A stretch of DNA of 64,000 nucleotides from Dysidea avara (lineage: Eukaryota; Porifera; Demospongiae; Dictyoceratida; Dysideidae), in assembly GCF_963678975.1 (NCBI RefSeq), contig NC_089284.1, forward strand, positions 2,417,001 through 2,481,000, read 5' to 3'. This document shows, in pieces, positions 23,692 to 37,500 of this stretch; positions within the stretch are counted from its first letter, which is position 1; each line of letters begins with the position of its first letter. Made by a program: the position numbers and the translations under genes. The notes beneath the pieces are model-generated. The model saw nothing but the letters and a program-made list of their open reading frames with translations. It ran no database searches and was not told where the DNA came from.

Positions 23692-26567
23692 CACACCAAC
23701 ACTGTAATTCAATAATGCACATGTATAATGATGTTATTAGAGGTGTGATTGTAAGCATGTTATGCATTGGTATCTGTTATGAACTTTTATATTCCTCCAT
23801 CAAAGAGGACCTTATCCTCTCCAATGTGGACTGCATGATCTGCCTGTGGTGGGTCAACTTTCATTTATTCAAATATGACTCAAAAGTTGACTAATGGTCA
23901 ACATCAATAGCTCTTCCTTATATGTAGTTTTCTTTGATCATGATACCTACTTCACAATAACAATTACTAATTGTTGGGGCACTGAAAATGATCAGGTGAG
24001 TAGTAAAGTTTTTTCTTTCTGGGATAAAGTACACAGCAAGCCAGTTGTATCACATGGTTTTGACAGATCACATGATGGCCATGTCAGGATCTTAGGCCAG
24101 AAACCAATAGCTGATCTTATACATGCAAACATGTAGCTATAATACATGCACACAATTGACAAATCTGCCCATAGGTATAGTCATGTGTATGTATGGGCGT
24201 TCCATGTCCAAATGAACCATAAACATCAGGCTGAGGAAAGGTTGACAGATTTCAATAGTTTAAACGAAGGGCATATAACTGGACTACATGTGTTTGTACA
24301 AGCTTTTTGAGTGAGGTCTGCACAGCTAATGTTATGTTAGCCGTGTCGTACTCAATGCACTCTAAAACGTCATATTCAGCATCCGTGTTTTCCCTGCTAC
24401 TATTGGTGCTCACATTGATGCTGTTTGCTCCTGAGAGTTTCAACATTTTTTCATTGTGACAATGTCTTGTAATCCAAGTGGATTAAACAACTGTACATTA
24501 CAAGAACCCAAGTTTACCTAGTCTCGTTTTCTAAATAGTACTCTCCACTCTCAAAATTGTTGCTAAATCTGATTAGATCTCTGAAAGTGAATTTCTTAGC
24601 CAAAGTGGCAGCAAAATACCCTCTGATTGAACTCAGAAAGCCTCAGGCTGATTTTTGCTGTTTTAAGAATGAAATACCCTAACTAATGTTCAATCTCTAG
24701 TAGCATAAGTTTTTAAATATTTTCTTGGAAGACATCCACCCAGATCTATAGTTTTACTAGTGTCTGGTTACATCCAATGCAATGCATATATGTGTCCTAT
24801 TCAACAGATTCAACTTATGCAGTGCATTACTATTAGAATAATTGTGTACACATGAGTTACACGTGGTTTTCTAGATTTACGACACTCACAGTTAGTCATT
24901 TAAGGCTGTGTCATTAGGTGAAACCATATTCTAGAGTTTGATGCACAGTAGTCTGGTTGTCTGGCAACTATTTGAACTTTTATAGTTGTGAAGCATAGCC
25001 AGAGACTTTCACATAGTAACCTAGTTCCCAATCCTCCCAAAGACTGGCACATCTGTTAAGTCTGTTATATGTATTGGCAGCATAGATTTGTAAAAGCTAA
25101 GGTACCTGGGGTTTATAAATCTTGACAGTATAGGCATATATACAAAACATTTAGCTACGTTGATTCATAGGTATGGATGCTTGTACGTTGGTTATATCAC
25201 CTATAGTCATGTGAACCACCGGCTTTTTAGCCTCAACCCTGAATCACAATCATAATCAGCTGTAGCTATATAGACTCTAGTAACCTCGGCTATCAAGAAA
25301 CTAGCCACATGGTTACTGTAAACATGGATATATAGAATGGTTTGGCTATTTTCTCTCTGTCCACAATTTTTCTCCTATCTCCAGGACATTAATTTTGCTA
25401 GTCAAAAACTCTAATAGAGCAGTCAGTTACTTACTGTAGAATAATCAATTTAGAATGTTTGAGGGCCATGGCCAGGTGCATGAGCTTCAATTGTGGATGA
25501 ATTGACAGAGGTGACTTTGGAGATTTGTAGTTCACAGCCTTTCAGGACAAATATCTCAGTTGCTCTTTCATGTCAAGCGCAGAAAGATTTGACCAGCTTC
25601 AAGCATTACACGAAGTGCCACTCAACCAAAATTAAATTCTGACAAGTCACTTACTTTTGCAGCTCCTGCAGCCAAACAAAGATAGCTGCAGGTCTGAGAT
25701 TTTGCATACAAATGTGAAATGTGTAGTCTAGACCTCTACAAAGCAGGAATTTTCTTTAGTGAGTTAAAAAAAAAATTGTGTCTGATCTGATGGAGGTTGA
25801 AAAGTGGTGGCTATATATGTAACATACAGAAGATCTTGGGAAGTGCATATCAAGACTTCAATAGAGCAGTCACTAACTACTCTAATAGAACATTCAGAAG
25901 AGACGTAAAAGTTAGCTCTGATTTGGAGATATGTAAACATAATCAAGTGCATTGGTCTATTTCACTCTTCAAGTACACATGTATAACACCAGAAAATCCC
26001 CTCAGATTCAATCACAATCTTCCATGTCACCATGCAGTTGACAATTATATACTTTCTAAATAAATTATTACAGCCACCGCATAATAATGTCTATAATAGT
26101 AGTATAACTCTACCTTTGAAGTACCAGCCAAATCTATTGCAGTTCTACAAAGCTAAGGTGATGTTCCGCAGCATTTGCAGATGGAAAATATTGGGTGACA
26201 ATTTTTTTCATGAGCAGTGACACATTCTCTCCACATACAACCTCACAGATGCAGGTCAGATCCAACTTATCCTTTAATGTACAGTGACTATGGACATTCA
26301 GTGTACTTGAAGACACTGTCAGAGCATTGGAGAAGGGACTTGGTCTATTAGTAATTGACAAACTGTGGGATAAAATGATTCAACAAGGAATTATCCCAGT
26401 CCACGAACTGCACAAAGGTAGCCCAATACTGGACAGGTGCTACAAGGTTATGGAAAAGATCCTCGGATCTACCTGGAGAGATAGGATTACTGGTGGTAAA
26501 CCTATTGACCTGCGTGTAGTTTTAACTGACTGTTACATAAATATGGAAATAATATTAACTACATGTG
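23692..26567. other. Spacer between TANGO2 and ZNHIT3, no supportable gene
   Basis: AT-rich sequence with scattered short open frames. The best are a minus-strand frame at 24252-24446 and a plus-strand frame at 26327-26593 (containing KLWDKMIQQGIIPVHELHKG). Neither matches a family I know, and neither joins convincingly to other exons. CTCTAATAGAG-type motifs occur near 25407 and 25878. The 26.3 kb frame could be a relic of a transposon or an unrecognised exon. Confidence 0.45.
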
Positions 26568-29500
26568 TTATGTTATTGTGTCATGGTCCATAGTAGATTG
26601 GTTACAGATTGCTAGACACTGGTCAGCAAACTCTTTGAAAACTGGAAACTGCATTGCTATCTTCAGTTGGTTTGGGGGTCTGGTGTGCCCATCAATCTCC
26701 TTTATCACATCTCTCAACTCTTTGTTTTGTAACATCTCCAGCATCTTCTCTGAATGCTCTAGTAGACAACACACAAAACAATACATCATACATACATTAA
26801 AAGTAAAAGACCCTTCTGCGGAATTCCTAAACATACACTACTCTCAAAGTTGAATGACTGTAAGCATGTACTATATGAATCACTCATCACAAAATATTCT
26901 CTACTTCTTCAGCAGCTTAGCACAATGTGTAGCTCAAAATTTGCCAAGGAAAAATTTTGACAAATATAAGGACTTGCTATGATTCGTCATGAAATGTTTT
27001 TTTATGTACAACAATTCTGTTAACAGTATACATGTCTGTTGCATTAATGGTGTAAGCCAATTTTATACCAGTAACTATAGTATGTACAAGTTGAGCTGGA
27101 CCCTGAAAAACAGCTTAAAAAATTAAGTGGATTTTTTTCTCATTAGCAAATGCCAGCACAATTACGTGAGGTTCTATGGCTACTTTGCCAGTTCAAAATA
27201 TGGTAAGACTAGTTTTTGAATATGATGTGAACAGTTTTCCTTATAGGCATTGTAATGACTGCTTGGACCTTGTAGACTACCAGAAATTGTGTATCCTTTT
27301 GTATCAAAAGAAAGTGTGTACGAACAAAATGAAGAGCAGACTTTGTTAAGAGAATTTCTGTAAGGTAACACCATTGACAAACTATAAAACAGTTAAGAAG
27401 ATACTGTTGCTTGTGGTTTAAATAGCAGAGAAAAGTGATAATTAGTGAATTATAAAGAAAGAATGAATTTCAAAATATACAGAATTACAAAATTACAATG
27501 ACATGTTTTAATAACACAAAACCTGATTTAAATTCCTGGTTTTTAGAAGCATTGTAAGACTACATTTATAAAAAGTACACAGTGTACACACACACACTCA
27601 CACACATTTTTGGAAAAAAACAAAAAAAAACAATTTCAGAAAGCATGCAGAGGTATGCTGATCACAATCTTTTCAAATTTTATATTGATTGTGTGTGTAG
27701 TGTAGTGTAGTGTGTGTAGTGTAGTGTGTGTAGTGTAGTGTAGTGTGTGTAGTGTAGTGTAGTGTGTGTAGTGTAGTGTAGTGTGTGTAGTGTGTGTAGT
27801 GTAGTGTAGTGTAGTGTGTGTAGTGTAGTGCGTGTACAACTGCATCATTGCTAGTCATGGTGTTTGCAATTATTAGGACAGTTATGGATTCCTCACTTTT
27901 TGTCATATAAAAAGATTTTATCAAATCCGGTGTGGATGGTTTAACACTAACTGTAGAGTGTTGAGTAGTTACAAACACCAACTTGACAATTTCTTTACTT
28001 GGTTGCTAGTTCCAACTAACCAGGTCAAATATGCAGACATCAGAAATGTGATTATTGTCATGCAAAGATCACTGTCATATAGCTACTGTTAGCATAGAAA
28101 TTTTAGTCTAATTCTGACTAGAGAGAGAAAGAGAGAGAGAGATCAGAGGTAGCAATCTAATGTATACATTTAGGAACACACTTTTATGAATGTGCTTGAC
28201 TGCTCTATTAAGGTATTTACTAGAGTAATTGATTTTCAGCTGTTAGCTACATTCCTAGCAAGGGGTCCACAACTCAGAAATTCCTACACGAGATATCAAC
28301 TCCACAAGATCTTTTCAAAAAAAAATGTAGTGCCTAGAATACTTTTAAATCATGTGATGTTTAGTATTTGGAAATGGATGGAAAATTTGTTTCAAGTTAA
28401 GATTTCAAATTTCAAAATAGTAGCAAAACCCTCTAGAAACTAATTATGGTGTGATCTCATTATGAGGGTACTTAGCTACCCTCCCCCCCCCACCAGGGTC
28501 ATCAGAGTAACAGTGTTCAGTCCTGAAGGCTGGGGCATGCTCCCCCTTGTAATGCTACAATTTTGGGCTGCAATACTGTGTGCAAGGTGTACCTAGCTAG
28601 CAGCTACCTGACAAAACTGGACACTGACCAAAAAGCACCTCTTTAACAACCTTACCATTTGAGTCTATTAATTATGAGATAAATGTTTCCAAAGTAGGCA
28701 CAAAGAGAAACAAAGCTAAAGCTTGGTTTAATACGGACAAATTGGATATGAACTATGAAGCTGTTCTAAGTGAAAGACAGGTTAGATAGATAAGTGTACG
28801 TTGTTTCTATTAATGGATGCCATTGTAAATGCTAAGTATTGCATATTCACTACTTTTAGTTTTGGTTCAAAAGTTTATTATTTCAGCCAAAAAAGTGGTG
28901 AGGCCAGAGGTCGCACCTACTCTGACACCCTTGCCCCCACCACCTTGTACAATTTACGTCCAACAGCTTACATTGTCTTGTTCACGGTAAAAAAAAAGTC
29001 AACCTTTCTACTTGTGGGCCATACGGTTCACATTTGATGACACTTTGTAGATTAATACTCCCCAGGGACATCACAGTTAACTGAAAGTGGTAAGGCTCAG
29101 GTCTGGGGAAATGTCCCTACCAGGAATAATAAAGAAAGCAAATTTTGGGCTGTAGCTAGCACTGTGTGCAAGCCGGTTAGTTAGCTAGCTACCAAATATA
29201 ATAGGACACAGCCAAATAACACCTCCTTAAAGCTTATCACTTGAGTAATTAAGAGATAAACTGTTTCCAAAATAGCTACAAAGCCATATTATTTTTAGAG
29301 ACGCCTAACACGGACGAAGTCAACATGAAGCTGTTCTGAGTGAAAAACAGGTTATTAAGCTATTATTGCATGTTCACTACTTTTGGCTTTGGCTATACTT
29401 CATCCAGTTTGAAAGTTTTTCATCATCAGCCAAAAAGTGGTGAGGCTCTGGCCTCACTGGTCACACCTAATCCGATGCCCTTGATACCCGCTAAAGATAC

Positions 29501-31252
29501 ACTGTGCAGGCTCTTTAGAGTGACTATACTGCCACCAAAAATTCGGTAAGTGGCCCAAACAGTCCTTATTTGATCATATTGTACAGCTAACAGCTTACTT
29601 AGCCTGTTTAAAACATCTTCTGACAACTGATCTGACTCTTCATCAACTATCAGCTTCTCTGACTGTTCTGGAGGATGGCATGAGTAGAGTGGACACATAA
29701 ACAAATTTTATTATACTTGGTGGAGTAGCAACAGCTTCTTTACTGCAGGACTGCTCCTCTTGTTTGGCACAATGCTCAGAAGCTACAGGGTATGATTTGT
29801 TTATGGGGACAGTTTAGGTATAGTCATATAACCCCTTTCTGGCTCCTCTACTTTATTAATTTAATATTCATGGTACTGTATCCAAATAAATTGGGACTTG
29901 TTCATGTAATAAGTTTAAGCTTAGCAGTGGATCAATATCCTCTATTAAACTGAATCCTCTCAGAAAGAGATTCACTGGAAATGTGGTATGCTCTAATAGA
30001 ACAACCAAATATGTACATTTGAATGGCTATGTTGAACAGAAAAGTTACAAGAACAATTTAGGACTTAAGAAATTATTTTCAAAATACAAGATGTAGTGTA
30101 ATCCAGACCATTAGCAATAAGGATCCAACATCCTTATTCTAATGATTCAGGGCAAATAATAAAACCTCTAATAATTTCTCCTTACTGGAGGGCAGACAAA
30201 GAAGGCAAATCTTGCAAGAAATGCATAACCATTCATCTTATTTTCATCCACAGTAGGTATCATTATCCTAGTATTCCGATAACTGAGAAAGTCCGTAACA
30301 AAAAAAAAAGTTGTGTACAAAATCACCTAAAACTAACTACTCTAATAGAACATTCGTTAATTTTTCAGTGTACAGTTAACTGATTGCTTTGATAACTAGT
30401 GTTGAGGTTTCACTGTAGTTATATACATAAAGCCAATTGGGGGTAGAACAATCACAGAGTGCTCTGTTTCATATTTTAATCTTCTTGTCCTGTTCTATGA
30501 AAGAGCTATCCTATCCTTAAAATCATCAAGAATGAATCCGGTATCTCAAGGGGGTGTCACTCTAATAGCCACTGATTTGTGACTGCCATCAAAGCAAGTC
30601 AGTGCACAAGCAAGGCCAATTTCAAGCAAAGAACAATGATCAAGTTGTTTTCTCAGGATGGTCAAAGCTGCGTAAGTAGTGCACGATAAATGGAATCAGA
30701 TCAAAAGCCAATAACAAAATTCAAGCTTTGACCGCAGTTGCAGATCATGGTTGGTACAGTAGTGACACCCCTACATCTCACATACTGTAGCAAAGTAGAT
30801 TGCTTACGACCTCTTTTTGGGACTCAATTAAGAGACTATAAGCCTGGTAGTATAACTAGTAGCTTACACTACACATTAGTCACATTCTATACATCTCTCA
30901 CGTATCCGGAGCGTATAACGGTTATAGATAAGGCATAAAGCCTGTGATCACTAGTCCTGCTCATTACAATAAAGAATTATCTAACCTAATTTTAATAAAA
31001 TCGTCATTTATTTACAGAGTTCGTCAACACTACTTCATTAGGTATATTACTGTAACCCATAACACATAGGTATGTCGTGAAAGAGTGTACGGTACGTACC
31101 TTTGTGCTCCTTGTAACACGTGGCTGAGCAGCTGTAGGTATAGTGAGTAAACGGAGAGTGCAGCGAACACACCTCAGCACTTACTATTTCACTAGACAGA
31201 CTGGGCACTTATATTTGGATAGGCTCTCCTTGCATATCTCACAATTGGCCAT
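26568..31252 (-). CDS. ZNHIT3: Zinc finger HIT-domain protein 3-like
   Basis: Exons read leftwards: 31252-31185 (starts MANCEICKE, then KYKCPVCLVK), 29782-29717 (SEHCAKQEEQSC), 29667-29599, and 26758-26568 with stop. The first half gives the CxxC...CxxC...C...C pattern of a zf-HIT domain. The last exon matches the ZNHIT3 C-terminus: a short helix, LRDVIKEID, then AMQFPVFKEFADQCL. ZNHIT3 works with NUFIP1 in box C/D snoRNP assembly. Exons 2-4 join in phase. The exon 1-2 junction does not (exon 1 ends in phase 2, exon 2 needs phase 1), and the expected finger cysteine before SEHC is absent. A small exon may therefore be missing from this model, or there is a sequence error. A 2.8 kb intron (26759-29598) holds repeats. 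Confidence 0.78.
27691..27836. repeat. GTGTAGT microsatellite, ZNHIT3 intron
   Basis: About 145 bp of alternating GTGTGTAGT and GTAGT units. It opens long spurious frames on the minus strand (HYTTLHYTT-type peptides). Confidence 0.9.
28560..28960. repeat. Dispersed repeat, first of two direct copies, ZNHIT3 intron
   Basis: It shares ordered blocks with 29140-29490: a TGTGTGCAAG segment, ATGAAGCTGTTCTRAGTGAAA, ATTGCATRTTCACTACTTTT and AAAAAGTGGTGAGGCY. The copies are diverged but colinear. No coding potential seen. Confidence 0.65.
29140..29490. repeat. Dispersed repeat, second direct copy, ZNHIT3 intron
   Basis: The second copy of the repeat at 28560-28960, in the same orientation. It ends about 100 bp before the donor side of the third ZNHIT3 exon. 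Confidence 0.65.
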
Positions 31253-31323
31253 TTTCATGTGAACATCCAACAAGCGATAATAAATTCCCACAATCGAAAA
31301 TCTTGATTCCAAAGTATTTCATA

Positions 31324-31336
31324 TTTATTGTTTATT
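31324..31336 (-). terminator. Candidate poly(A) signals of the disordered-protein gene
   Basis: Two AATAAA hexamers on the minus strand (31329-31324 and 31336-31331) lie about 200 bp after the stop codon and only about 70 bp before the ZNHIT3 start codon. They mark a tight head-to-tail boundary between the two genes. Confidence 0.5.
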
Positions 31337-31540
31337 TCACATTGTATTCACAATAATTTACTACTTTAACAGACGGAGATTGTTACGTATTTACAGCTGC
31401 GTAAGATGTACATAGTTACTGAAAAATGAAAATAGAGCAGAAATGCTATAAAGGTAACTGAGCTTTACAGTTCGTGTTGGCAGTGTATTAGCTACGTACA
31501 TTTAAAAAACAAGACGATGGACAAAAAAACATATCTCCAC

Positions 31541-34500
31541 TCAGTTGGATTGCTTCTTAAATCTCAGCTGAAAGGAAAGAATGATAATTTGGAGTGTGCT
31601 ATAAATACCAGCCTTCTTACCTCTTAGAATCACGTAAAGAATTTCTACGCTTTAGCTTAAACTCCTTCATAAATTCTGGCACCTCTTTGTTGGCTGTACT
31701 GACATTCTTTCTTCTGCTACTTGGTGAAGATGTAGTGGTAGTAGTAATAGTAGTAGCACTAGCTCCTTGTCCTGTTCGGGTTGATAGCATGCTACGATAG
31801 TTAGGTTTGTCTGATGACGTCTGCTTGTCTATTTTCACTGCAGCGGATTGCTACAAGGAAATAAATAAATAAATCACATGATAATAGCACTCTACTGTAG
31901 TATGGTAAACATGATACTGTACACACAACAGTTATATGTACCTCTTTAGTGTCATCAGTAGGCGAGGGTGTGCGTTTTTGTTTTCTCTTTTCTAACAATT
32001 TTCGTTTCCACTCAGGAATGCTGTCTGGAGTGGGACTTGTGACTGAAGCCTCACGGCTTGTCCTTTCCACTGACAGCTTCTCTGTCTTCTTCTGCTGTGC
32101 TAAATCTTTCTTCCATTTGGGAACAGAGTCCTCTGAAGAGGTACTAGCAGTCCTTGAAGTGGTAATGACTTTAGAAGAAACAGCAACAGTCTTTTTGTCT
32201 TTACTTGCAGTAGTTGTTTTCACTGGGCTTGCTTCAGCTTCCTTGGCGGGACTCTTCTCCTTATCCTGGTCCCCTGAGGGTCGTCTAACATCTTGTCGAA
32301 CTGAGCTAATGGTTACCTCTACTGAGGGCTTCTTCTTCAATTCTGGCTTTGAAGAGGATGTGCTGGGTTTAGTTGTAGCACTTGGAGACTTCAAATCTTC
32401 TAACTTTGGTTTGGGGGAAAGTGGTGGCTTGTCTTGTAAAGGACTTGGTGACTTACTCTTTTTGTCTCGCACTTCTTTGGGTTTTTGTTCCTCTTCATCC
32501 TTTTCTTTCTGCTCTTCTTTTTTATTGTCCACTTTCTCATCATCTGTTTTCTTTTTGTCATTATCAACCATTTTATTATCATTCGTGGTGGTCTCTTTAG
32601 CATCCCTTAATCTCTCTCTACGACTAACATAAGATGTAGTGGTGGTAGTCTCTTTGGAGGATGACAATGGTGGCTTCTTCAGGTCAGTAGTATGCTGTCT
32701 CCTCTCCTTCAGTTTCTTCTTCCACTCTGGAATATCTTCTTCTATGGGAGCCTTCTTTGCTACACTGCTGGTTGCAACTGTTGATTTCTTCAACTTGATA
32801 TCAGCAAGTGGTTTGGATGATTCAGTTGAAGCACTCCTTTTTGGGCTATCTTTTACTCCCATTTGCTTCTTTTCTTTTTCCTTTTCTTTCTCCTGTAAGC
32901 GACGCTCTTTACGCCGCTGTGCTTCCAACAACCATGCTGGTTTGTCTTCAGTTGGTGGCTTTTTGTCTTCCCTAGATGGTGTGTTCTTTTTCTTATCAAC
33001 AGCAGCTTTAGCCAACTCTGCACTGTTCTCACGGTGAATTCCAGATGACTTTGGTTTTATTGGCTCATCTTGTTCTTCGTCTATAGTTGATTCCTTGGGT
33101 GGGAATTCCTCCAATGCAACCTCACTAGTGCTGTCAATCTTTTTGTCACTCAATGGATCAGCAGTAGTGTCTTCAATACTGACTGGCTCATTTGAGGATA
33201 CATCTGGTATCATAACAAAGTCATCAATACTGAAAGAGCTCTTTTCTTTTGTCTCCTTGTCCAGAGTAGACACAATTTCTGAGTCATCAAATAACAGTTC
33301 GTCATCAAACAATGATGATCTTTCTTTCCTTTTCTCAACATCTACCAGCAAATAACCACCAGATACTGCTGATTCCTTCATCACAGAGTCTTCATCTGGC
33401 TTCTGGTCAATTTGGAACAACTCTTCCTCAGACTTGGACCTCTTGCCTTCAAAGATAGATGTTGACCTCTGCACTTGTGCTTCATCATCAAACAGTGGTG
33501 AGCCAGGTGATGTTGGTTTCTTAAACAGTTCAGGAGATGGAGATTCCTCTTTGGTCTCCTCTGGCTTTGCAGCTTTTTCTTCAACTACAACCTCCTTGTC
33601 TTCTTCAACAGGCTCCTTGTCTTCTTCAACAGGCTCCTTGTCTTCTTCAACAGGCTCCTTGTCTTCTTCAACAGGCTCCTTGTCCTCCTCAACAACTTTC
33701 TTCTCTTCCTCCTCAAAACTTTTCTTATCTTCATTTTCTATAGAAGGCGATGGGGTTGATGGTGACTTAGGTTTGCCAAACAATGGGGACTCATCTTCAT
33801 CAGCTAAAGGAGAAATAGGCTTCACTTCTTTTGCCTTCTTTTCAGCTAACACTGTACTTGGTGACTTGCTGAGATCCAAGATTTCTAGGCTTGCATCTTT
33901 CTTTTGTGACTTCTTTGTAGTTCCAAACAGTTCATCATCCTCGTCGGACTCTTGGTCAAACAGTGATCCACTCCTCTGTACTCTTGTGGTTGGTTCCTCA
34001 CTGGCAAACAATTCATCATACACTGTTTTCTTGGCAGTGATGGTTGCAGCAGTAGTGCTATCTTTCTTTATATCAACGTCTCCAAACAGTTTGTCATCTT
34101 CATCAATCTCTTCAAATAATGGTTTATCATTTTTAGCAGTAGCAGCTACCTCATAGTCATCAAATAAATTCTTTTTATCTTCAGTGGTCTTATCAGTTTC
34201 CATTGCTTCTGTCTCCTTGCCCTTTGCAGTGGTGGAAGCTACTTCATAATCATCAAATAAAGACTTCTTTTTGTCCTCTTTAGTGTCACTAGTCTTATCA
34301 ACCTCCAGTACTTCTTCTGTGGACTTCTCTTCCTCCCATAAAGAAGCTTTTTTCATTGTTGTGCTGTCTTCTTCAGAAGATGTCTTCTTACTAGCATCTT
34401 CTTTTACTTTGGTCTCCTTCTCCTCTTCCTTTTTAGCTTGAGAGCTACGAGCATTTTGTTCATAGCTGGTAAGCCTGTCAGCAATGCCCGACCGTTTTGA

Positions 34501-37500
34501 ATAAGAGCTTTTGGGTGGGGCAGTCTCCACTGGTTTCTGTCTCTCGAAGAATGCCTTTCCTGCTAAAACACGTGATGGGCTCTTTAGATCATCAGAACTA
34601 GATGTGTTACGATCTCGCATGTTCGGTTTTGCAGCAGTTATTTCAGGTTTCTTGTGAGGTGTTGGTTTGTTAGATGGTTTGGTACTTCCTATGCTATCAT
34701 CCCCAGAAGCCTTAGCATTGGCTGCAGCATCCTCTTGTGAGTACTTCTCAAAGATTGCATCGATATCAGCTGAACCTAACAAGACAGATCGATGGCCAAA
34801 CAGTGGAGGAGGATCCTTGTACAAGGAGCTGTCCCTTTCACCTGGTGTCTTCTCTCTGGTTGGTGGAGTAGCTCCCCCTTTGTGTGGGGTAGAGGTTTTC
34901 TGAATACTGGAGTTACCGTGTGTGGATGGCCCAAACGATTTGCTGGGGGAAGCAATGGTTCCACTGCTGCTAACTTCAGAAATATCCTCAGATAAGATGC
35001 TATCTTCCTCTCCTGTAGTTGATGAAGAAGCAATGGCTGGCTTTGCTCTGACTGGTGGCTTTTTGTTACCACCACCGCCAATTTTCAGTCCAAACTTTTT
35101 GCTGACCTTTGGAGAGCCTTTGATTGAGTCGTCATCTGAGCCTTTCCGCTCATTGAAACTTCTGCGTCGGAACAGAAAGCCACCAGTTTTTTCTTCCTTT
35201 TCATCTGTGCTTGGTTTAGTAGGAGTTTTAGGCTTCGGTTTAGTGACCGGTGGCAGTTTTGGTGAATCACCATCAGCATGCCTTGATTTGCCAAAACTAC
35301 GACGTGGACCATGCTTCAGTGCACGAGCCAAGCCAGCCAATGGATTGCTAGACTGCTCCTTCAACTTGGCAATAATCTATGTGATAACATAACAACATAC
35401 ATAATCCACTCTGCATACAAAACACACAACACCATCACTAGTTACAATAGATCACCCACAAAGAATCAGCTTAACACAACACTGAACATGTAAAACATAA
35501 CCGAACAATCACAAGCCAACTACATAAACACATATCCATTACTATAAGCCTAACAGCCCATTCATCTCATTAGGTGACCGTTGACAATACAACATGTTTT
35601 GAATTTCTTAACAAAAGGTAACAATGTAACAACAGCTAGCTTACTTGTCTTTGCCGTTCATCTGGTGACAGTGCCAGGATCTGCTCTTCAGCATCTAGAG
35701 TAGCAGTACCACTGGACAACTGATAACCACCATAACCTGATAGGGAAGAACAATACATTACTGATTGATTCTCAAAAACATGTAGTGGTCTGGAATATAT
35801 ATATATATATATAAATATATATAAATATAGTGGGACACAACCCTCTAAATGATAGGAAGAATAACTATACACCTCTGTTTCAGACACCTTAGGATCATTT
35901 ACTAGTGTAAATACAAGATAAGTGTCCTGATTCCAGGGGTATACATCTATCGTATACAATAGTGGAACCTGTCTAAGCTGGTCACTAAATTTCTTGCCCT
36001 AAATGGGCAGGTAACTGCTTTAAACAGGTAACAAAATTCTCTCTATACAGGTCACCATAATACAAAGTCATCAAGGTGTCAACATGTTAGGGTGTTTTCA
36101 CTGCTGCAGTCCTACAATTCAAGTGCTTTCTGTACAGACTTATAGAAGGTCCAGCTACACACTAAAAATAGTCAATTTTCCTGGCTGACAAGAAATAAGA
36201 ACAATACGGTAGTCAACCCCCTAAAATGTTTTGCATTCCACCATCTGCAGCAAATTTACACTAGAATAATGGCAATAGCCAAATAACTGACAAACAATAT
36301 ACTGTGTAGAGGAAAACTTTGGCAAATTTAAGCTAAATGTTTAGCTATAAAGATGCTAATCTCAGGCGCTACGACTAATTGGTGAGTTAAACTTCAGTGA
36401 ATTTGTAGAAATCGCTAAATTCGCCATAGTTCTCCCCCACCAAAGTTTCCCTCTATACGGTAGTGGCACCTTTTCAACAAATACTAAATTTCTTTTATAA
36501 AATACTGACTGCTGAAATTCCTATCAGTAGTTGTACTACTATTAGCCTGTATATCATGAGCTAGTGAGCTATGAATCACTGAATTCAGTACTGTACATAA
36601 AAATAATTCCAGATTGAAATGAGATAAATAGGACATTTGTATATACAGTAGATCAGTGGCACAAGCACGTAAAAAATTCATATTTACAGATTCCAGACAG
36701 GCGAGCTTTCATAGCACTACACAACTGTACTAACAACTGCATGATAATATCTTTGCAGATTAGAATGAAAATTTGGTATATATACCTTAAATTGATATTT
36801 AATAAAAGATGGTGATGAAATTTTTGAAATTCCCACAGACATTAGGCAGAAGTGACAATTTATTTTTTTTTTTTTGCAAAAATTGACATTAACATTACAC
36901 ACACACACACACGCTTACTATTACTCCTATTTGTCCTAAGATGGCTCTCAGACTTGGAGACAGCCAGAGAAGGTCGACACTGAGTCACATTAGCTACTTT
37001 ACCCGGTAACCTCCGCTGTTGGGCTCTTGCCAAAATGGCACGATCATATGCAGCATGTGAATCTAGCCGGCCACGTGATTCCTAGAATAACAAAAAGATA
37101 ACAAAGAGGTTCAAGAGCTCCAAATCAAGAGAAAAAACATCTTGTAAAATCCATATAACTCACTTAGCACTACCTCTTTAATAAGGTAGCCGCATTATAT
37201 ACATGCAGTGGTAATATCCCAAACAGGTGTACTTCATGAACTCATTAATACAGCCACATCATTATAGTGGCCATGTCAAGTGAGTCCCCAGCACAAATAA
37301 GGTGTACTATATGATGAACGGCTCTCATAATGGAGGCTGTGTTATTGGGTAGCACTTTGTAGGAGGCCCCATTGATAGTGCTACATATATACACACTTCA
37401 CTGAGTACTCAAGCAATAACAAAATACATCAGTTTAGCAAAGCTTATTCTGCCATATAATATATGTAGTTTACTTGTAGTACACAAAACTGGATTGGGAA

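Noticed and set aside
27636-27981. Minus-strand frames coding HYTTLHYTT-type peptides
   Set aside because: Translation of the GTGTAGT microsatellite.
30178-30230. Cys-rich minus-strand segment as a missing ZNHIT3 exon
   Set aside because: The phase and cysteine spacing do not complete the HIT finger.
31949-34156. Several plus-strand frames of 130-240 codons, Ser/Leu-rich
   Set aside because: They are antisense shadows of the 3.4 kb exon of the disordered-protein gene, whose biased codons suppress stops on the other strand.
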